Source: Datisca glomerata | Lineage: Eukaryota > Streptophyta > Magnoliopsida > Cucurbitales > Datiscaceae | Direction: 5' to 3' | NCBI GenBank assembly: GCA_003255025.1 | Contig: QANY01002366.1 | Coordinates: 937,509-1,001,508 of the forward strand | DNA length: 64,000 nucleotides | Shown: positions 1 through 11,225 of the stretch, one piece after another | Layout of the letters: every line of letters starts with the position of its first letter | Position numbering within the stretch: position 1 is the stretch's first letter | Notes under the pieces: model-generated | Database searches by the model: none | Told to the model about the DNA's origin: nothing | Seen by the model: only the letters and a program-made list of their open reading frames with translations | Made by a program: the position numbers and the translations under genes

Positions 1-158
1 ATAAACTTTTACCCTAGTCAAAAGATGCAACAACAAGAACTGAGCTGTTACCCCATCATTACCAAGAACAGCTGTAAGATGCTTCAACATATTCTCTCTA
101 ATCTCTTTGAATAGATACAACTTTGGCTGTAAAGCAAAGAAAAATCACAGGAGCTTTT

Positions 159-418
159 GAGATCACGAGCTTATGAAGAGGGTAATCGCGACCTTCTGAG
201 ATTCACAAAGCTTATGAGATCATGAGCTTCCAAAAATCACAAGAGCTTATGAGATCGCAAGCTTCTGAAGAGGGTAATCACAAGCTTCTGAAATTCACGA
301 AGCTTCTGAGATCGTGAGCTTCTGAAGAGAGTAATCGCAAGCTTCTGAGATTCGCGAAGCTTCTGAGATCGCGAGCTTCTGAAAATCACGGAGCTTCTGA
401 AGAGGGTAATCGCAGACC
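159..418. repeat. 57-bp tandem array rich in AAGCTT
   Basis: Units start at 159, 251, 308 and 365 with phrases such as GAGATCGCGAGCTTCTGAAG followed by GGTAATCGC. A shortened 35-bp unit lies at 216-250. Because 57 is a multiple of three, a reading frame could persist, but every plus-strand frame is broken by stops. I see no gene in it. It is degenerate and probably a minisatellite or part of a decayed element leader. Confidence 0.75.
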
Positions 419-912
419 TCGGCCAAGCCCTAGGTTGTATGTTGTATTCTTCTGAGGTTGAAGTCGAGAGACCCTGTGAAGAAAAATGGTAAAGGAAAAT
501 GAGAAGGATTCATGGAGTGAAAGGAATTGGGTTGAGCTACTGAAAATGAAGAATGAACATGCGAGATACCAAAGAAGAGTGAAGACTGTGGAAGGAAATG
601 AGAGAGGGCTTCGATCAATGCTGATTTTAATTTCACTCCCCCTCTTTTTTCCAAGTCCCGCTACTTTAAATTTTCAGTCCCCCTCTTTTTGCCACCCACT
701 TTTTTCTTTTTACTTTTAACTAGAACAAATTTTACTTGATTTATAAATCTCATGTTATTTCGAATTTTCAATAAGAGGAGACTAAAACTTTTGTATTTTA
801 TTCTTGTAGAATATCATATTTCTTATAGCGGGATGAATCACAACCACGTTAGGAGATGAAGGGAGAATACGAAATCCAAAACCATATGAGGTTGCAACAA
901 ATTCGTTTTAGT
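419..912. other. No recognised gene
   Basis: Short overlapping open frames occur on both strands (about 74-77 codons between 430 and 719) with no recognisable motif. The Ser/Phe/Pro-rich and charged composition looks accidental. The text just after the 57-bp array resembles a retroelement leader, but I cannot assign it. Confidence 0.4.
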
Positions 913-1084
913 CATATGGATGAAATATAATTTATCCATAAACATATGGATGAAATATAAGTTATCCATAAACATATGGATGAAATATAAGTTATCCATA
1001 AACATATGGATGAAATATAATTTATCCATAAACATATGGATGAAATATAATTTATCCATAAACATATGGATGAAATATAATTTA
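913..1084. repeat. 30-bp minisatellite, about 5.7 copies
   Basis: Units start at 913, 943, 973, 1003, 1033 and 1063, and the last is partial. Each begins CATATGGATGAAATATAA and ends TTTATCCATAAA, with a single T/G variant in some copies. The period is a multiple of three, so the minus strand reads as decapeptide repeats in two frames. These open frames are a by-product of the repeat and are not evidence of a gene. Confidence 0.92.
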
Positions 1085-2506
1085 ACATTTGAATAAACAA
1101 AAAAATGAGACAACAATTTATTTATTATTAAAATGTTACATTGTTCTGCATTCACCAACATAATGCTATTCAAATCCTAGAAAATCACAAAGACAACATG
1201 TTCGGTCGACAGAGAAACTAAACCCAATGAACACTAAATCTTAAGAGACAATAATGAACAAGAACAGTCCTCGGATGTTAAGTACCATCTTCTCAAGTCG
1301 CCTAATCTCATACGCTCTTTAAAGAAAAAGGTTGATCTTGGAACCTATAGGATTTCAGGTTTGGTTTCTATTTCAAGGACATCATACCGTACGGAAAATT
1401 TTGAGAAAGTAGCTGTAATTTTGGTTAAAAGTGATATCCTTCCCAAGTCCAAAAATTATGTCGCAGCGAAGACGATGCCAAACTCAGAAACCGGAGCATT
1501 TTGGGTTTGGTTTCTATTTTATAAATAGCTTTTATGAAGGTTTTCAACAAAGTAGATAAGGTTATGGTGAATAGAGAAATGCAATTGAAGAAAGAAAGTG
1601 AGTTGATCCAAAAATAAGTATGAGATTACACTATCGCACAAACTCACTCTTGAAGCAGAGGTCTACAAAATACTTGAAGCAGAGGTCTATAAAATAGAGG
1701 ATGAAAATACGGAATTTAAGGATATGATTTTTACGGATGATGGAGGATGAGGCAGAATGAGGAGAGAGAAGAAGATTGATACTTTGGAGTCTGTGACACC
1801 AAAAGGTTGAATGAAAGGCAAAATCTTTTGAGTTTTTCTTAGATGCAGGTTCATAGTGTCGGGAACAAGAAAGATACATGTAAGAAATTCAACAAGATGT
1901 TGAGGAATGATTGAGGCATCGAAATTCTTAAGCAGCAGGGGCATGCTAATAGAGGGGGAAACTAGAACAAGCGCCTAGAATAAGCATGAAAAGATGTGCC
2001 TCTGCAACTATCTAGGAGAGAGACTTATAACGACTCTTTCACAATCTCGACCATTGATAGGCTCTAATCAAGCATCGTGGGTCTCATAGAACGTTGGAGA
2101 CTTCTGATCGACACAAGCGATAGTGGTCATTCTCTGATGACTAACTAAACACGATCTTGTGTTTCAACAATGTTATCGATTGAATGCCTTGGAACTTGGA
2201 GGTTCAATCATTTTATAAAAAGACTACGAATAAGTTGTTCATACTTTTAGTTAGCGAAATATTTTTTTCTCGTTAAGAAAACCAAACCAATTGAGTGGTT
2301 TAGGCTACGAAAAGAAGTGGTCATTCTCAATATAAAAATGTGTCGGCTATGATCTATGATATATCTATATCGATGTATCTATTTATATCTATGATGTATC
2401 TATTTTCTATAATATCTTTATAAGGACCGAGGATAAACTTTTTAAATTCTTTTTTTCCTTTCTTTTTATGTATATACCAAAGCTAGATGTATTTTTTATG
2501 GTTAAA
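1085..2506. other. No intact gene; weak coding-like remnant
   Basis: Between about 1570 and 1735 the plus strand, read across frameshifts and stops, gives a charged, coiled-coil-like stretch with a repeated LEAEVYKI phrase, caused by a short duplication of GAAGCAGAGGTCTA. It may be a decayed gag or gene fragment. I do not recognise a family. The rest is AT-rich and featureless to me. Confidence 0.3.
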
Positions 2507-2700
2507 ATTGACCGTTAGAGTAATGATCAAGTAGTTTATTAAGTTTTAAGACACTAAGTGATGTAGTAACATTTACACGTTAATTTGTCAAATCATTTAA
2601 TGAGTCATAAAACACTAACTTATAAATGATTATCATATCACTTGATCACTTAAAATTTGATCAATTACTTGATCACCCTAAAATTATTCTTGACAATTAA
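2507..2700. mobile_element. MITE M, copy 1
   Basis: This is a roughly 190-bp element whose left arm (AGTAATGATCAAG followed by AGTTTTAAGACACTAAGTGAT) is approximately inverted in its right arm (ATCACTTGATCACTTAAAA, ending CCTAAAATTATTCTTG). It matches 22150-22345 closely, including the core AATTTGTCAAATCATTT, and more weakly 4990-5120 and 6310-6440. There is no coding capacity. It is an unclassified non-autonomous inverted-repeat element. Confidence 0.6.
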
Positions 2701-4389
2701 TCTATATCTATAATATATAAAATGAACAATATTAGAGAAACTTTCATTTACCACATTTATCCTCCTACTTGATTGTTATTCCAATGTAACCCTTCATATT
2801 AACATAAGGTATAACATGATTAGTTACATTACAATCACACCTTTCCAGATGCAGCTCCTGAAGCATTGCAGCTACTAGAAAAAATTGCGTGCTTTTGATC
2901 CAGAGAACTTCCCAATTGCTGAAAAGGTACCACTTCTGATGAGGACGATGTAGCATTGGAGTTTTTTAAGTGAATGGATCGTCGCACGCGTGGTCCATTT
3001 TTCAGAAACTATAACTTTTGACTCGGATTGACTCACGGGGGCCTCTACGATATCAAAGCAAAGCTCGTTCAGAATCTACGTGGGTTCACAGAAGTTGTTT
3101 TCGTAAATTTTGGACATTTTCATAATTTTATCTTTTTTTTATGTTTAAGGTTTTCTGAGACTGTTTAAATACTTTTTGTTTAGGTTTTATGCGGCAGCTT
3201 GTGATAATTGTTTAAGATGGTTTCACGTTTTCTCTCTATAATTCTAATTTTCAGTATTTCGTGATTTATCAAAATTGATGCATAAATCTTGATCATCTCA
3301 GAATTTAACAGATTTTTGAAGATCGAATTACTAGTAATCGTGCGTAATTCAACAGTGTTTGATAGTGTTAGGTTTCTTCAACGGTTCCGCTACATCAACT
3401 TCGTTCATAAGGCATTCTTATTGTTTAGTGCATTGTACATTTTCATGCGACCTACAGTTACATGTTTTTTCATTAAATTACATCTAAGGATATTTTGAAC
3501 AACCAAATAATTGGTCAACAATCAGGCACTTGCAGATTTCTTCCTTCGCAACAATTTAGAGGAGAAGGATGATAAAAGAAGACATGTGATCGTTAATATT
3601 TCTGTGAAATACTCATATCATCCTCAACTATTGAAAGATTAAATGAATGAGAGGAAAAATATTATTTATTCAGGTACTAAGACTTCCATGTAGCATGAAC
3701 TTTTTACGCATATTTTTTGATATGTCGTTGATCAATTTAGAAAATAATTTGCATATTTTGAGGAAAATGGAGGTAAAAACGAGCCAGTTTGTCCTCTGTA
3801 AAGAAAGCATGTATTAGAGTCTGCTACCGTTGCAGTCCGCATGCTGGAGGGATTCACGACCATCGTGGCCTTCATCATGACGTATAATCGTAAAAGCCAT
3901 GTCGGACCGTTACCTGTATGATATTTACCGTCATCCGATTAACCTATAAAACAAAATAAAAAGAAGTGGAAGAAAATCTGACTTTGGAGATGTGATGGTC
4001 AAACTAATCACTGGTGAGATGCGCTGAAGAAATTCTGAGAGAGACGCAAATTCACGACTAGGATTTTTTCTCGGCCAAAGTGAAAGGGCGGCTTAAAGTA
4101 AAGTGTGAGATTATAAGTTTTCGTGACAGTGACGACTGAGAAATTAAGAATGAGAAAAATCAAGTTAGTGATTTAAGAAGGATGAAGGTTTTTAGTCGAA
4201 GCCTCGAATGTAAGATTTTTAGTTGGGTTTCAGTTTTCTTGGTCTTCTAATTAATTTTCAGCCTAATTATTTGGAGACAGTATTTTATACAACATTTTCT
4301 TTTTGAGGTACACTTTTTTAACGATTTTTCGATATTCCTTGAGCATTGTAAAAATAAAAAAATAATAATAAATTTGAAGCTCCATATAT
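2701..4389. other. No recognised gene
   Basis: There is no convincing reading frame. A segment at about 3810-3950 (TCTGCTACCGTTGCAGTCCG and onward) shares scattered phrases with 4630-4740, such as TCTGCTACCG and ACGTCATCGCC-like text, suggesting one more decayed copy of the repeat that dominates 4.4-6.5 kb. The rest is AT-rich. Confidence 0.35.
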
Positions 4390-5290
4390 TTGTTACTCAG
4401 TTTTTCTAAATAATAATGTATAGAATGAAAAAAAAATTTGAAATTTGAAATCAAATATCATGTTAATAATAAATAGAAAAGTTATTTACATTATTTGAAA
4501 TATAAATAAAATAATATCAAATATTGTTAATAAGTTAATTACAATATAAGAAATTGTTATCCTGGTTTTCACGAATGAAAAAAAATAGTAGTTCCTTCAA
4601 TTATTAGAACTTAAAAAAAACATGGTCACGACATCTGCTACCGATTACGATTACGTATATCCACCAGATTTGATTTTTACGTCATCGCCATTATGACAAG
4701 ATGGAGTCCGTGATCGTAATTCAAAACCATGCATGTGCGTCATTGGATGTTTGAAATACATTGAACAATTAGATGCATCAGGTCATTCTATGTATCCTGA
4801 TTCGAAGAAAATTAAGAAATCAAGAAGCAGAAAGAAATAATTCAATGCATGATTAGCTTATGGACCAAAGAGTTGCCTCTAAATTAGACAAAATGGACGT
4901 TCAGAACACCAGTAACTAATTGCTTAATTTTTCATGATTAATACCAACTGCTGGCTATAAACATTTGTGTATTGGACTACGGATGTAATTTAAATATAAA
5001 AATGAAATAATTCTTTATCATTTGTGAGTGATAAAGTATCAACTTATTAACGATCGCTACATCGCTTTATAAATAAAACTTGATATATAACTTGATAGAT
5101 TTAGAATTATTCAATTGTTGGAGGAAAACTTCATATTAATGCAAAAAGATGTATGCATGATGTGAACATATTTAAGTGATATGATACATAATTAATGATG
5201 TTGTATGCATGACGTGAACATTTTTAAGTGATATGATACATAATTAACGGGTTATAAATATTTTTGATTTAATGTTATAAGTTGATCGAT
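4390..5290. repeat. Large duplicated block, copy A
   Basis: This block of about 900 bp is repeated in the same orientation at about 5670-6550. Shared landmarks in the same order are AATGTATAGAATGAAA, ATCAAATATCATGTTAA, AAATACATTGAACAATTAG, ACAAAATGGACGTTCAGAA, a MITE M-like stretch, and AAGTGATATGATACATAATT. Divergence is substantial, so the duplication is old. I see no coding frame. Confidence 0.65.
4863..4940 (+). repeat. Left arm of 78-bp inverted repeat
   Basis: This begins GACCAAAGAGTTGCCTCTAA and ends TTTTTCATGATTA. It recurs as a near-perfect reverse complement at 5488-5564, separated by about 550 bp. In the block duplication the same sequence also recurs in direct orientation near 6150-6235, more diverged. 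Confidence 0.85.
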
Positions 5291-5487
5291 TTGAAATTCC
5301 GTATGTCTTTTATTCAGTTTATTTAAATAATCATGTATAGAATGAAAATTTAAAGCTTGAAATCTAATATCATGTTAAATAATCAATAAGATTGAAATTT
5401 TTTTATAATTAATAAGTGCAAAAAAAAAATATAAATAAAATAATATCAAATATTATTAGTAAATTAATTACAATATAAAAAATTGCT
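5204..5487 (+). repeat. 285-bp direct repeat, copy 1
   Basis: This runs from TATGCATGACGTGAACATTT to CAATATAAAAAATTG and is repeated with high similarity at 5565-5850. A shorter third start of the same text lies at 5152-5200. No coding frame. Confidence 0.8.
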
Positions 5488-5564
5488 TAATCATGAAAAA
5501 TTAGGCAATAAGTTACTGGTGTTCTGAACGTCCATTTTGCCTAATTTAGAGGCAACTCTTGGTC
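5488..5564 (-). repeat. Right arm of 78-bp inverted repeat
   Basis: Reverse complement of 4863-4940 with only a few changes (for example GGCAATAAG against the expected GCAATTAG). It sits exactly between the two 285-bp direct repeats, so it marks one event that copied the repeat unit and inverted its edge. Confidence 0.85.
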
Positions 5565-5850
5565 TATGCATGACGTGAACATTTTTAAGTGATATGATAC
5601 ATAATTAACGGATTATAAACATTTTCGATTTAATGTTATAAGTTGATCGATTTGAAATTCCGTATGTCTTTTATTTAGTTTATTTAAATAATCATGTATA
5701 GAATGGAAATTTAAAGCTTTAAAATCTAATATCATGTTAAATAATCAATAAGATTGAAATATTTTTATAATTAATAAGTGCAAAAAAAGAAATATAAATA
5801 AAATATTATAAAAAATATTATTAGTAAATTAATTACAATATGAAAAATGC
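5565..5850 (+). repeat. 285-bp direct repeat, copy 2
   Basis: Second copy of 5204-5487. It starts directly after the inverted arm with the same TATGCATGACGTGAACATTT and ends near CAATATGAAAAATGC. Confidence 0.8.
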
Positions 5851-6550
5851 TATCATGGTTTTGCAAATGAAAAACATAATAGTTTTCTTTGGATCGTTAG
5901 AACTTAAAAAAATTCATGGTTGCAATATCAGCTACCAGTTACATAATGCCTGTTACATTTGAGTTTCATGACATCACCATCTCAACGTGAATCAGACCGT
6001 GATTGTAAATTAAAATCATGCATGCATGTGTCCCTTTCGAAGTGAATAAAATATCCCAGATGTTTAAAATACATTGAACAATTAGATGCTTCCTGATTAA
6101 GATTAAGAGATCAAGAAGCAAAAAGATATGATCTAATGCATGATTGGAATCCAGACTAAGAGTCACGACGTCTAAAAAAATAGACAAAATGGACGTTTAG
6201 AATACCAGGCAACTAATGGCTTAATCTTTTGTGATTTATACTAACCGCTAGGCCATAAATTCCAATATTTTCTACATTGATTAGGTTGAAGACTAAGTTT
6301 TAATGGACCAAGTTGCCTGTTAATCATTAATAAAATAATTTGATAAAGTATTTTAATGAACATAAAACATCAAACTATGAATGATTGATACGTCATTTTA
6401 TCAGTTAAAATTTAATCAGTCTAAAATTATTCAATTATTAGAAAACATCAAGATTAATACAAAAAGATGTAATGACGTGAATGTTTTTAAGGGATATGAT
6501 ACATAACTAACGGGTTATAAACATTTTTAATTTAATACATTATAAGTAAT
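5670..6550. repeat. Large duplicated block, copy B
   Basis: Second copy of the 4390-5290 block, offset by about 1.27 kb. It keeps the same order of landmarks, including AAATACATTGAACAATTAG at about 6067 and the MITE M-like stretch at 6310-6440. A 73-codon minus-strand open frame at 5966-6187 falls inside and has no counterpart in copy A, so I treat it as chance. Confidence 0.6.
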
Positions 6551-6609
6551 GTTCACTTTGTGACGAAGACGACGTTTATCTAATTCTTTTAATTGGTATT
6601 TTTTTCATA

Positions 6610-7663
6610 GAGGCATGCTAGCAACATTCATTTAATCGGTCATTTTAACACTCTCACTCTATGATAGTGACATGTCACATTTTTCCTGTTCATTAAGGCT
6701 GTCAAAATGAAGAAAATAGTAACGTGTGATTTTTAATTTTATTTAAAAGTTTGTCATCAAACCATCTCTCTCCTTTTAACTTCTTTCTTTTTTTTTCTTT
6801 CAACTCTCTCACTTATTTCTCACGCCATTTTGTTTAAATAAAAAATTATCAAATTCCACTTATTTATAATTATGTCATTATGTTCATCTTCTCAATTTCG
6901 TTCACCCTATTTTTTTTCTAAAACCAAAATTTAGCGATTTTACTCATTTACAATCATATCATTTACCCAATTTCTTTTACACCATTTTTTTCTTAAATCA
7001 ATATTTCTTTTTTATATTCACCGATTTTACTTATTTTCTTTTCGCCAACATGTGAACTCCAAATTGTTTTGTTATTTATTTTATTATAGATTATGTAAAT
7101 TTTTATATCATTTAGACCCAATTGAAGAATATTGAGTACTTGATTGCAAATGTAAACTACTAAATTTTGTTTTTAAATGTGATTTTTTAGTGAAATGTTG
7201 TCAAAATTCGGTAAATAAAACTAAAAGGCATAGACAATGAACGAATTTATTGTAAATAAGTGAAATTTCTAAATATTGATTTTAGAAAGAAAAAAAGGGC
7301 CTGAAAGAAATTGGGTAAATGTATTTTTTAATAAGTAAATTCGTCAAATTTCATTTTAGACAAAAAAAGCCTTAGAGAAATTAAGGAGTGGAAGAGAATG
7401 ACATAATTATAAATAAGTAGAATCTAATAAATTTTAAATCTAACAGAAAAAATTGGCGTGAGAAATAAGTAGTATGAAGGAAAAAAAAAGAAGTTAAGGA
7501 AAGATATGGTTTGATGGTAAACATACAAATAAAACTAAAAGTCATACCCTAGTGTTTTGTCAATTTTGACAGCTTCAATGAAAAGAAAAAAGATGACACA
7601 TGTCATTGTTATAGAATAAGAGTGTTCAAATAAGTGCCTAAATGAGTGTTGCTAGCATCCATC
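6610..7663. mobile_element. Foldback MULE-type element, about 1.05 kb
   Basis: Two long inverted arms (about 6610-7045 and 7225-7663) face a short unique centre. The outer ends read GAGGCATGCTAGCAAC on the left and, as reverse complement, GATGGATGCTAGCAAC on the right. Similarity continues inward through ATGACATGT-, GCTGTCAAAA-, CATCAAACCAT-, TTATTTCTCACGCCA- and TTATTTATAATTATGTCATT-like blocks. The element is flanked by TTTTTCATA at 6601-6609 and 7665-7673. Long arms plus a 9-10 bp target duplication are typical of non-autonomous Mutator-like elements. No open frame encodes a transposase. Confidence 0.85.
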
Positions 7664-7673
7664 TTTTTTCATA

Positions 7674-7959
7674 TGTTGTTCAGATGTAAGGACACAAATC
7701 GAGATAAAAGAATTTTTCTTATTTGTTCATCATATAAGATTAACTTATTTTGTATTCACCAATTATAGGTTACAAATATATTTGATCTAGCAATTAACTC
7801 TACCATTTTATATTATCTTGACCATCATTTAGACATTAGTTACAAAACTTAAGATTTTAAATTTAGGGATCCGATTGACTTGAAATCGGTATTGACATAT
7901 TTTTTAACCCTCCAACTGTTATTAATCATATAAATCGTAGCATTCATGTTTGTAGTTAG
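7674..7959. other. No recognised gene
   Basis: Short AT-rich stretch between the foldback element and the copia-1 LTR. I see nothing in it. Confidence 0.4.
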
Positions 7960-8452
7960 TGTTAAATTCAAAATCCTTTCGGTGTAAACCGTATTTCAAT
8001 AAAACCCAAGATCTCATATTAAACACATCAAGAATCAAAACAATTATAGAGCGGAAGCGTACCTGAATCCATGACGATAGATTGCTGTTTAGAGTCGAGC
8101 AGTTGGCCTTTCAAATCTACACGATTATCTATCTGAGAGTCCCCTTTGATAAAGCCTCTCTAACGATGGAATATTAGGGAGAATATAATGGTTTTCACGT
8201 TATCGTATGACCTGGAGACCATAACCACTTATAGATAATTCATCTTTTGGTATTTCTATTTTAGCTCATCATAAAAATAGAAATTACCCTTAAGTCTCTA
8301 CCCATTAAATGGTTCACAACCTATCAGATACATTAAAATTCCAATTATCGAAACCTTAGTAGATCACTTTCAATTGGGTTTAACTTTATTTGATAGTCTG
8401 CAACATATAATTATTTTACACATAAGTCCAATGTTGGATTAATGATCCAACA
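7960..8452 (-). repeat. 3' LTR of copia-1
   Basis: Read on the minus strand it begins TGTTGGATCATTAATCCAAC directly after a purine-rich tract (CCAAGTGGGAGAT, 8453-8465), the usual polypurine-tract/LTR junction of this copia group. The outer end is set at a TG/CA boundary near 7960, which I could not confirm because the other LTR is absent. Confidence is high for the inner edge and low for the outer edge. Confidence 0.6.
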
Positions 8453-8888
8453 ATCTCCCACTTGGACTATGTGTCAAACCTTATAATTATGTTTTGCCAA
8501 AAATAACTGAACGTGTTCAACTTTGCTGTCATTACCGAAATGTATCTATAACCAATCTGGTTCATCAATCATACCAACATTGGATCAAAGCGGCCTCTGT
8601 TACATCAATCGTAACTCAACCCATCAATGGTCATGTATATCAATACAATTGATACAATTGAATGACATGGATTATGATGTGGATGTGTAGCATGGAAATT
8701 TCATGTAATGTGATCTTAACATGACTATTTCAAACTGATCCTCCGTAAACCTTAGTTAAGATCAAACCACATGTGAATACCAAGAACTTTATTTCTGTAG
8801 AAAATAACCTTAAATATCCATAAACCAAAATGACTAAAAAATATGTTTATATGAAAAAGAGCATCTAAAATTGAAATATAAACTCCCA

Positions 8889-9671
8889 CTAGAACTGAAT
8901 ATCCTCAACTGGTATGATATCCATGTGAGCAGTGTGCTCATGAAACACCTTGGGTGGCAATCCCTTGGTAAGCGGATCCGTAATCATGGAATTTGTTCTG
9001 ATGTGCTCTATAGACAATTGTCCACTTTGAATTCTTTCTTTAACAACCAGGAACTTGATGTCTATGAACTTTGAATTTGTCGAGCTCTTGTTGATATTAG
9101 AATAGAGAACTGTTGATTTATAGTTATCTTTAGTGGTGTTTGAATATTGTCCACTATGCGCAGCCCATGACAAAATTCTACAACCATATTCCGTGATTGG
9201 ACGCCGCATAACATGCTATGAACTCTTCTGCCATGGTAGAAGAGGCTATAAGAGACTATTTAGCACTCTTCCAAGAGACAGTGCCTCCAGCAAGCAGAAA
9301 AATATATCCCGACGTAGATTTCATACTATCTTGGCATCTAGCAAAATCAGAGTCAGTATATCCAACGATCTCAATCTGATCCAACCTCTGAAATGTGATA
9401 ATGTAATCTTTTGTTCTCTGTAAGTACCGCAGAACCGTTTAACTGATTTCCAATGGTCTATGCCTGGATTGCTTAAGTATCTTACCAACATCTCAGTCAC
9501 GTATGCAATATCAGGACGTGTACATACTTGAGCATACATTAGACTCCTCACTACCGAGGCATAGGGAATCTTCTGCATTTCCTTTTCCCCAAAATCATTT
9601 TTAGAGCACTGATTGAGACCAAACTTGTCTCCCTTAGTTACAGGGGTATCACCTGGTTTACAATCTTGCAT
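8889..9671 (-). pseudogene. Copia-1 RNase H / RT end
   Basis: Fragments in several frames match the end of a copia polyprotein. 9321-9671 carries the post-RT region with the TRPDIAYVTEMLVRYLSNPG motif, and 8889-9209 carries the C-terminal RNase H part with SIEHIRTNSMITDPLTKGLP. The catalytic acidic residues between them lie in shifted or broken frames around 9210-9320. Non-functional. Confidence 0.8.
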
Positions 9672-9740
9672 GCCATATCTTTTAATGACCTTTTTGATAT
9701 AGCACTTTTGTGATAATCCTAGAATACCCTGAGAATGATT

Positions 9741-10526
9741 TCAGTGTATTTGGATTCCTAATACAAAAGAAGTTTCACCAAGAACTTTCATATCAAAATT
9801 CTTAGCTAGAAATCTCTTGGTGTCGTACAATAAGCATATATCATTGATGGCAAGCAAAATGTCATCCATATATAAAACCAGAAAGATATGTTTGCTCCCA
9901 CAAATCTTATGATATATACAATTATCGACTAAATTCATCTCAAAACAGAATGAGATGATCACTTGATGAAATTTGAAATACCATTGCCGAGATGCCTGCT
10001 TGAGTCTATAGATGGATTTCTAAAGTTTGCAAACCATATTCTTTGGGTCTCCCGACACAAAATTTTCTGGTTGCACCATATATATTGTCTCTTCAATGTC
10101 ACAATTGAGAAACGCTGTCTTTACATCCATCTGATACAGCTTAAGATTGAAATGCGCTACTAATGCCATTATAATCTTGAAAGAGTCTTTCGTAGAAACC
10201 GGAGAGAAAATATCTTTATAGTCAATGCCTTCTTTCCTGTGTAAGGCTCTTTGCGACAAAACGATCCTTGTATCTTTTCCATTACATTTTGAATCCCTCT
10301 TGGTCTTAAAAATCCATTTGCAACCAATGAGTTTCGCACCTTCTGGTAATGGAATAAGATCCCACACGTCATTGTCCTTCATGGACTTAATTTCCCCATT
10401 CATGGCATCGATCCACTTTTGAGAGTTAGAGCTTTCCATGGCTTGAAGGAAGTTGATTGGATCATCTTCCATTACACCAATGTCAACCTCATGTTCTTGG
10501 AGAAATACAATGTAATCATCTGGCAT
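9741..10526 (-). pseudogene. Copia-1 reverse transcriptase
   Basis: 10020-10526 encodes the N-terminal RT part. SQKWIDAMNGEIKSM is followed by GCKWIFKTKRDSKCNG, and the first conserved catalytic block reads [20 protein letters not shown]. 9741-9962 carries the second block, VLYMDDILLA, so the YMDD box is intact although the frame is broken between the two parts by a stop or frameshift near 9963-10019. Known role of the family: copying element RNA to DNA. Here it is a relic. Confidence 0.88.
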
Positions 10527-10779
10527 TGCACTTCTTCTCTCTAGTAGATCTTTTTAAAGGCATAGGTTCTTGAGGTGCTAGAGTTTGTTCTTCCGGAACA
10601 ATCTCTTAAATGGGAGGTTCTCTGATATTGTCTTGATGTGTTGTGTCATGAGCAATGTCGGGGAGACAGTCCTAATCAATGCTAATAACACCTGTGGGAA
10701 TATCAACATATTTCTCCTGAATGACAAAATCCTGAACCGTATCACCCCCTGCAAACTCAGCATCTAAGAACCGGGTATT

Positions 10780-11225
10780 TCCTGTCTAAAAAACTGACCT
10801 GGTTATGGGATCATAAAACTTGTACCTCCTGGATCTTTCAGAGTATCCAACAAAATAACAACTCATCATCCGTAAGTCTAATTTCTTTTCATTAGGTTTA
10901 TATGGCCTTGCCTCAGCTAGACATCCCCAAACGTGCAAATGCCTTAGCTAGGTTTCATGTCGGTCCAAAGCTCATATGGGGTTTTGGAAGTCGCTTTAGT
11001 TGAAACTCTGTTAAGGATATATGTTGCAGTCTTAAGTGCTTCACCCCAGAGTGATTCTGGTAAGGTCGAATGACTAATCATACTCCTGACCATGTCCTTA
11101 AGCGTTCTGTTTTGTCTTTCAGCAACACCATTCATATTGGACGAACCCGACATAGTGTACTATGAGACAATACCTCATTCCTCTAGGAATTCAGCAAACG
11201 GTCTTGGACGTTGTTCACCTAAAAT
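10780..11225 (-). pseudogene. Copia-1 integrase C-terminal part
   Basis: 10944-11153 reads [20 protein letters not shown] and continues through the [17 protein letters not shown] block, which is the copia integrase region around the catalytic Glu (in AERQNR). Just upstream, across stops, the text GEQRPRPFAEFLEE is recognisable to about 11220. The two catalytic aspartates would lie further upstream and are absent, cut off at the junction with the LINE. Confidence 0.82.

Larger units (their letters stand above)
7960..11225 (-). mobile_element. Copia-1, 5'-truncated Ty1-copia element
   Basis: On the minus strand the order is integrase end, reverse transcriptase, RNase H, polypurine tract, 3' LTR. 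Gag, protease, the start of integrase and the 5' LTR are missing: the copia text stops near 11225 and a plus-strand LINE begins. Many stops and frameshifts break the frame. It is a dead copy. Confidence 0.85.

Noticed and set aside
913..1084. Regularly spaced repeats as a CRISPR-like array
   Set aside because: Units are contiguous without spacers and the DNA is from a plant nucleus. It is an ordinary minisatellite.
1631..1944. Two overlapping minus-strand open frames of 82 and 85 codons
   Set aside because: They overlap each other in different frames, are hydrophobic or low complexity, and lack any motif.
8453..8470. TCCCACTTGGAC considered as a conserved regulatory site
   Set aside because: It is the polypurine tract of copia-1 on the minus strand.
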